Assembly (NCBI GenBank): GCA_943324575.2 | Contig: CALPMD020000103.1 | Span: 1-5,597 of the forward strand | Source of the DNA: Akkermansia muciniphila | GTDB lineage: Bacteria; Verrucomicrobiota; Verrucomicrobiia; Verrucomicrobiales; Akkermansiaceae | Reading direction: 5' to 3' | Length of the DNA stretch: 5,597 nt | In this document: in pieces, positions 5,236 through 5,597 of the stretch | How positions within the stretch are numbered: the stretch's first letter is position 1 | How the letters are laid out: each line of letters starts with the position of its first letter | Made by a program: the position numbers and the translations under genes | The notes under the pieces: generated by a model | Told to the model about the DNA's origin: nothing | What the model saw: the letters and a program-made list of their open reading frames with translations, nothing else | Databases searched by the model: none

Positions 5236-5597
5236 ATGAGTGAATCGCCCCCCAGCCCTTCTTCGCAGCCACCCAGCCCGGCAGGTTCACGCATTCAAGA
5301 CATGCCATACCACCAAAGGCCACGCGAAAAGCTCGCCTCGCTCGGGCCGGCCGCTTTGGACAAGTCCGAGTTGATGGCGCTCTTCATTTCCACGGGTACC
5401 AAAGGCCGCAGCGCGATCGATATCGGGCGCGAATTGCTGGCGAAGTACGGATCCATGGGTGCGCTTGGCGGCCTGCCCGTCATGGAACTGGCCAAGGAAA
5501 AGGGACTGGGCCTGGCAAAAGCGTCGAAACTGGCAGCTGCCTTTGAACTCGGAACGCGCGTCGCCCGCGAACAGTTGCGCGACATTCCACTCGAAAC
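5236..5597 (+). CDS. radC: RadC / UPF0758 family protein, N-terminal part, cut by right window edge
   Basis: RadC proteins combine an N-terminal helix-hairpin-helix region with a C-terminal JAB/MPN metalloprotease-like domain. They are traditionally called DNA repair proteins, but the role is disputed. From the ATG at 5236, 120 full codons are readable. The diagnostic start RIQDMPYHQRPREKLASLGP lies at 19-38, followed by LDKSELMALFISTGTKGRSA at 41-60, the helix RELLAKYGSMGAL at 65-77, and the helix-hairpin-helix segment EKGLGLAKASKLAAAFELG at 88-106. The JAB domain with its metal-binding HxH would lie beyond the right edge. ATG 5236 is preferred over ATG 5302 because the conserved IQDMP motif begins before the latter. 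Residues 2-18 form an extra proline/serine-rich tail ahead of the family's usual N-terminus. Divergent from the DCC-family gene, with a promoter-like element directly abutting the start codon. Confidence 0.97.
   Translation, partial: MSESPPSPSSQPPSPAGSRIQDMPYHQRPREKLASLGPAALDKSELMALFISTGTKGRSAIDIGRELLAKYGSMGALGGLPVMELAKEKGLGLAKASKLAAAFELGTRVAREQLRDIPLE

Overview
This 5.6-kb window looks like an ordinary chromosomal housekeeping stretch of a moderately GC-rich Gram-negative-type bacterium. The best guess is Verrucomicrobiota. That guess is an inference from recalled resemblance of the glycogen synthase N-terminus, from the mix of single genes in both orientations, and from the scarcity of clear Shine-Dalgarno sequences; nothing here proves it. 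There is no mobile element, CRISPR array, phage gene or toxin-antitoxin pair, and no gene-free gap exceeds about 200 bases.

Layout, left to right: (1) the N-terminal 307 codons of the chaperone HtpG (Hsp90), minus strand, cut by the left edge. (2) A divergent 202-base spacer carrying a good sigma-70-type promoter for htpG. (3) A secreted DUF1460 protein of the amidase / NlpC-P60-like group, plus strand. (4) A 14-base convergent junction followed by glycogen synthase GlgA, minus strand, whose last codons contain a near-perfect 20-base palindrome. (5) A 172-base spacer and a NUDIX-type hydrolase of the predicted phosphoesterase group, minus strand. (6) A complete tRNA-Ala(GGC) gene, plus strand, with encoded CCA and the G3-U70 identity pair. 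(7) A small DCC-family (DUF393) thiol-disulfide oxidoreductase-like protein, minus strand. (8) The N-terminal 120 codons of RadC, plus strand, cut by the right edge and divergent from the DCC gene.

The genes do not form one pathway. Protein folding, cell-wall turnover, glycogen synthesis, nucleotide-type hydrolysis, translation, redox chemistry and DNA-associated functions sit side by side, mostly as single transcription units. No new multi-gene system is visible. The most interesting signal is regulatory. The two divergent genes at the right end (DCC protein and radC) each have a TTG-N20-TAGNNT promoter-like element whose -10 hexamer ends only 5-6 bases before the ATG, which predicts leaderless mRNAs. 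htpG and glgA carry a similar TAGNNT hexamer further upstream.
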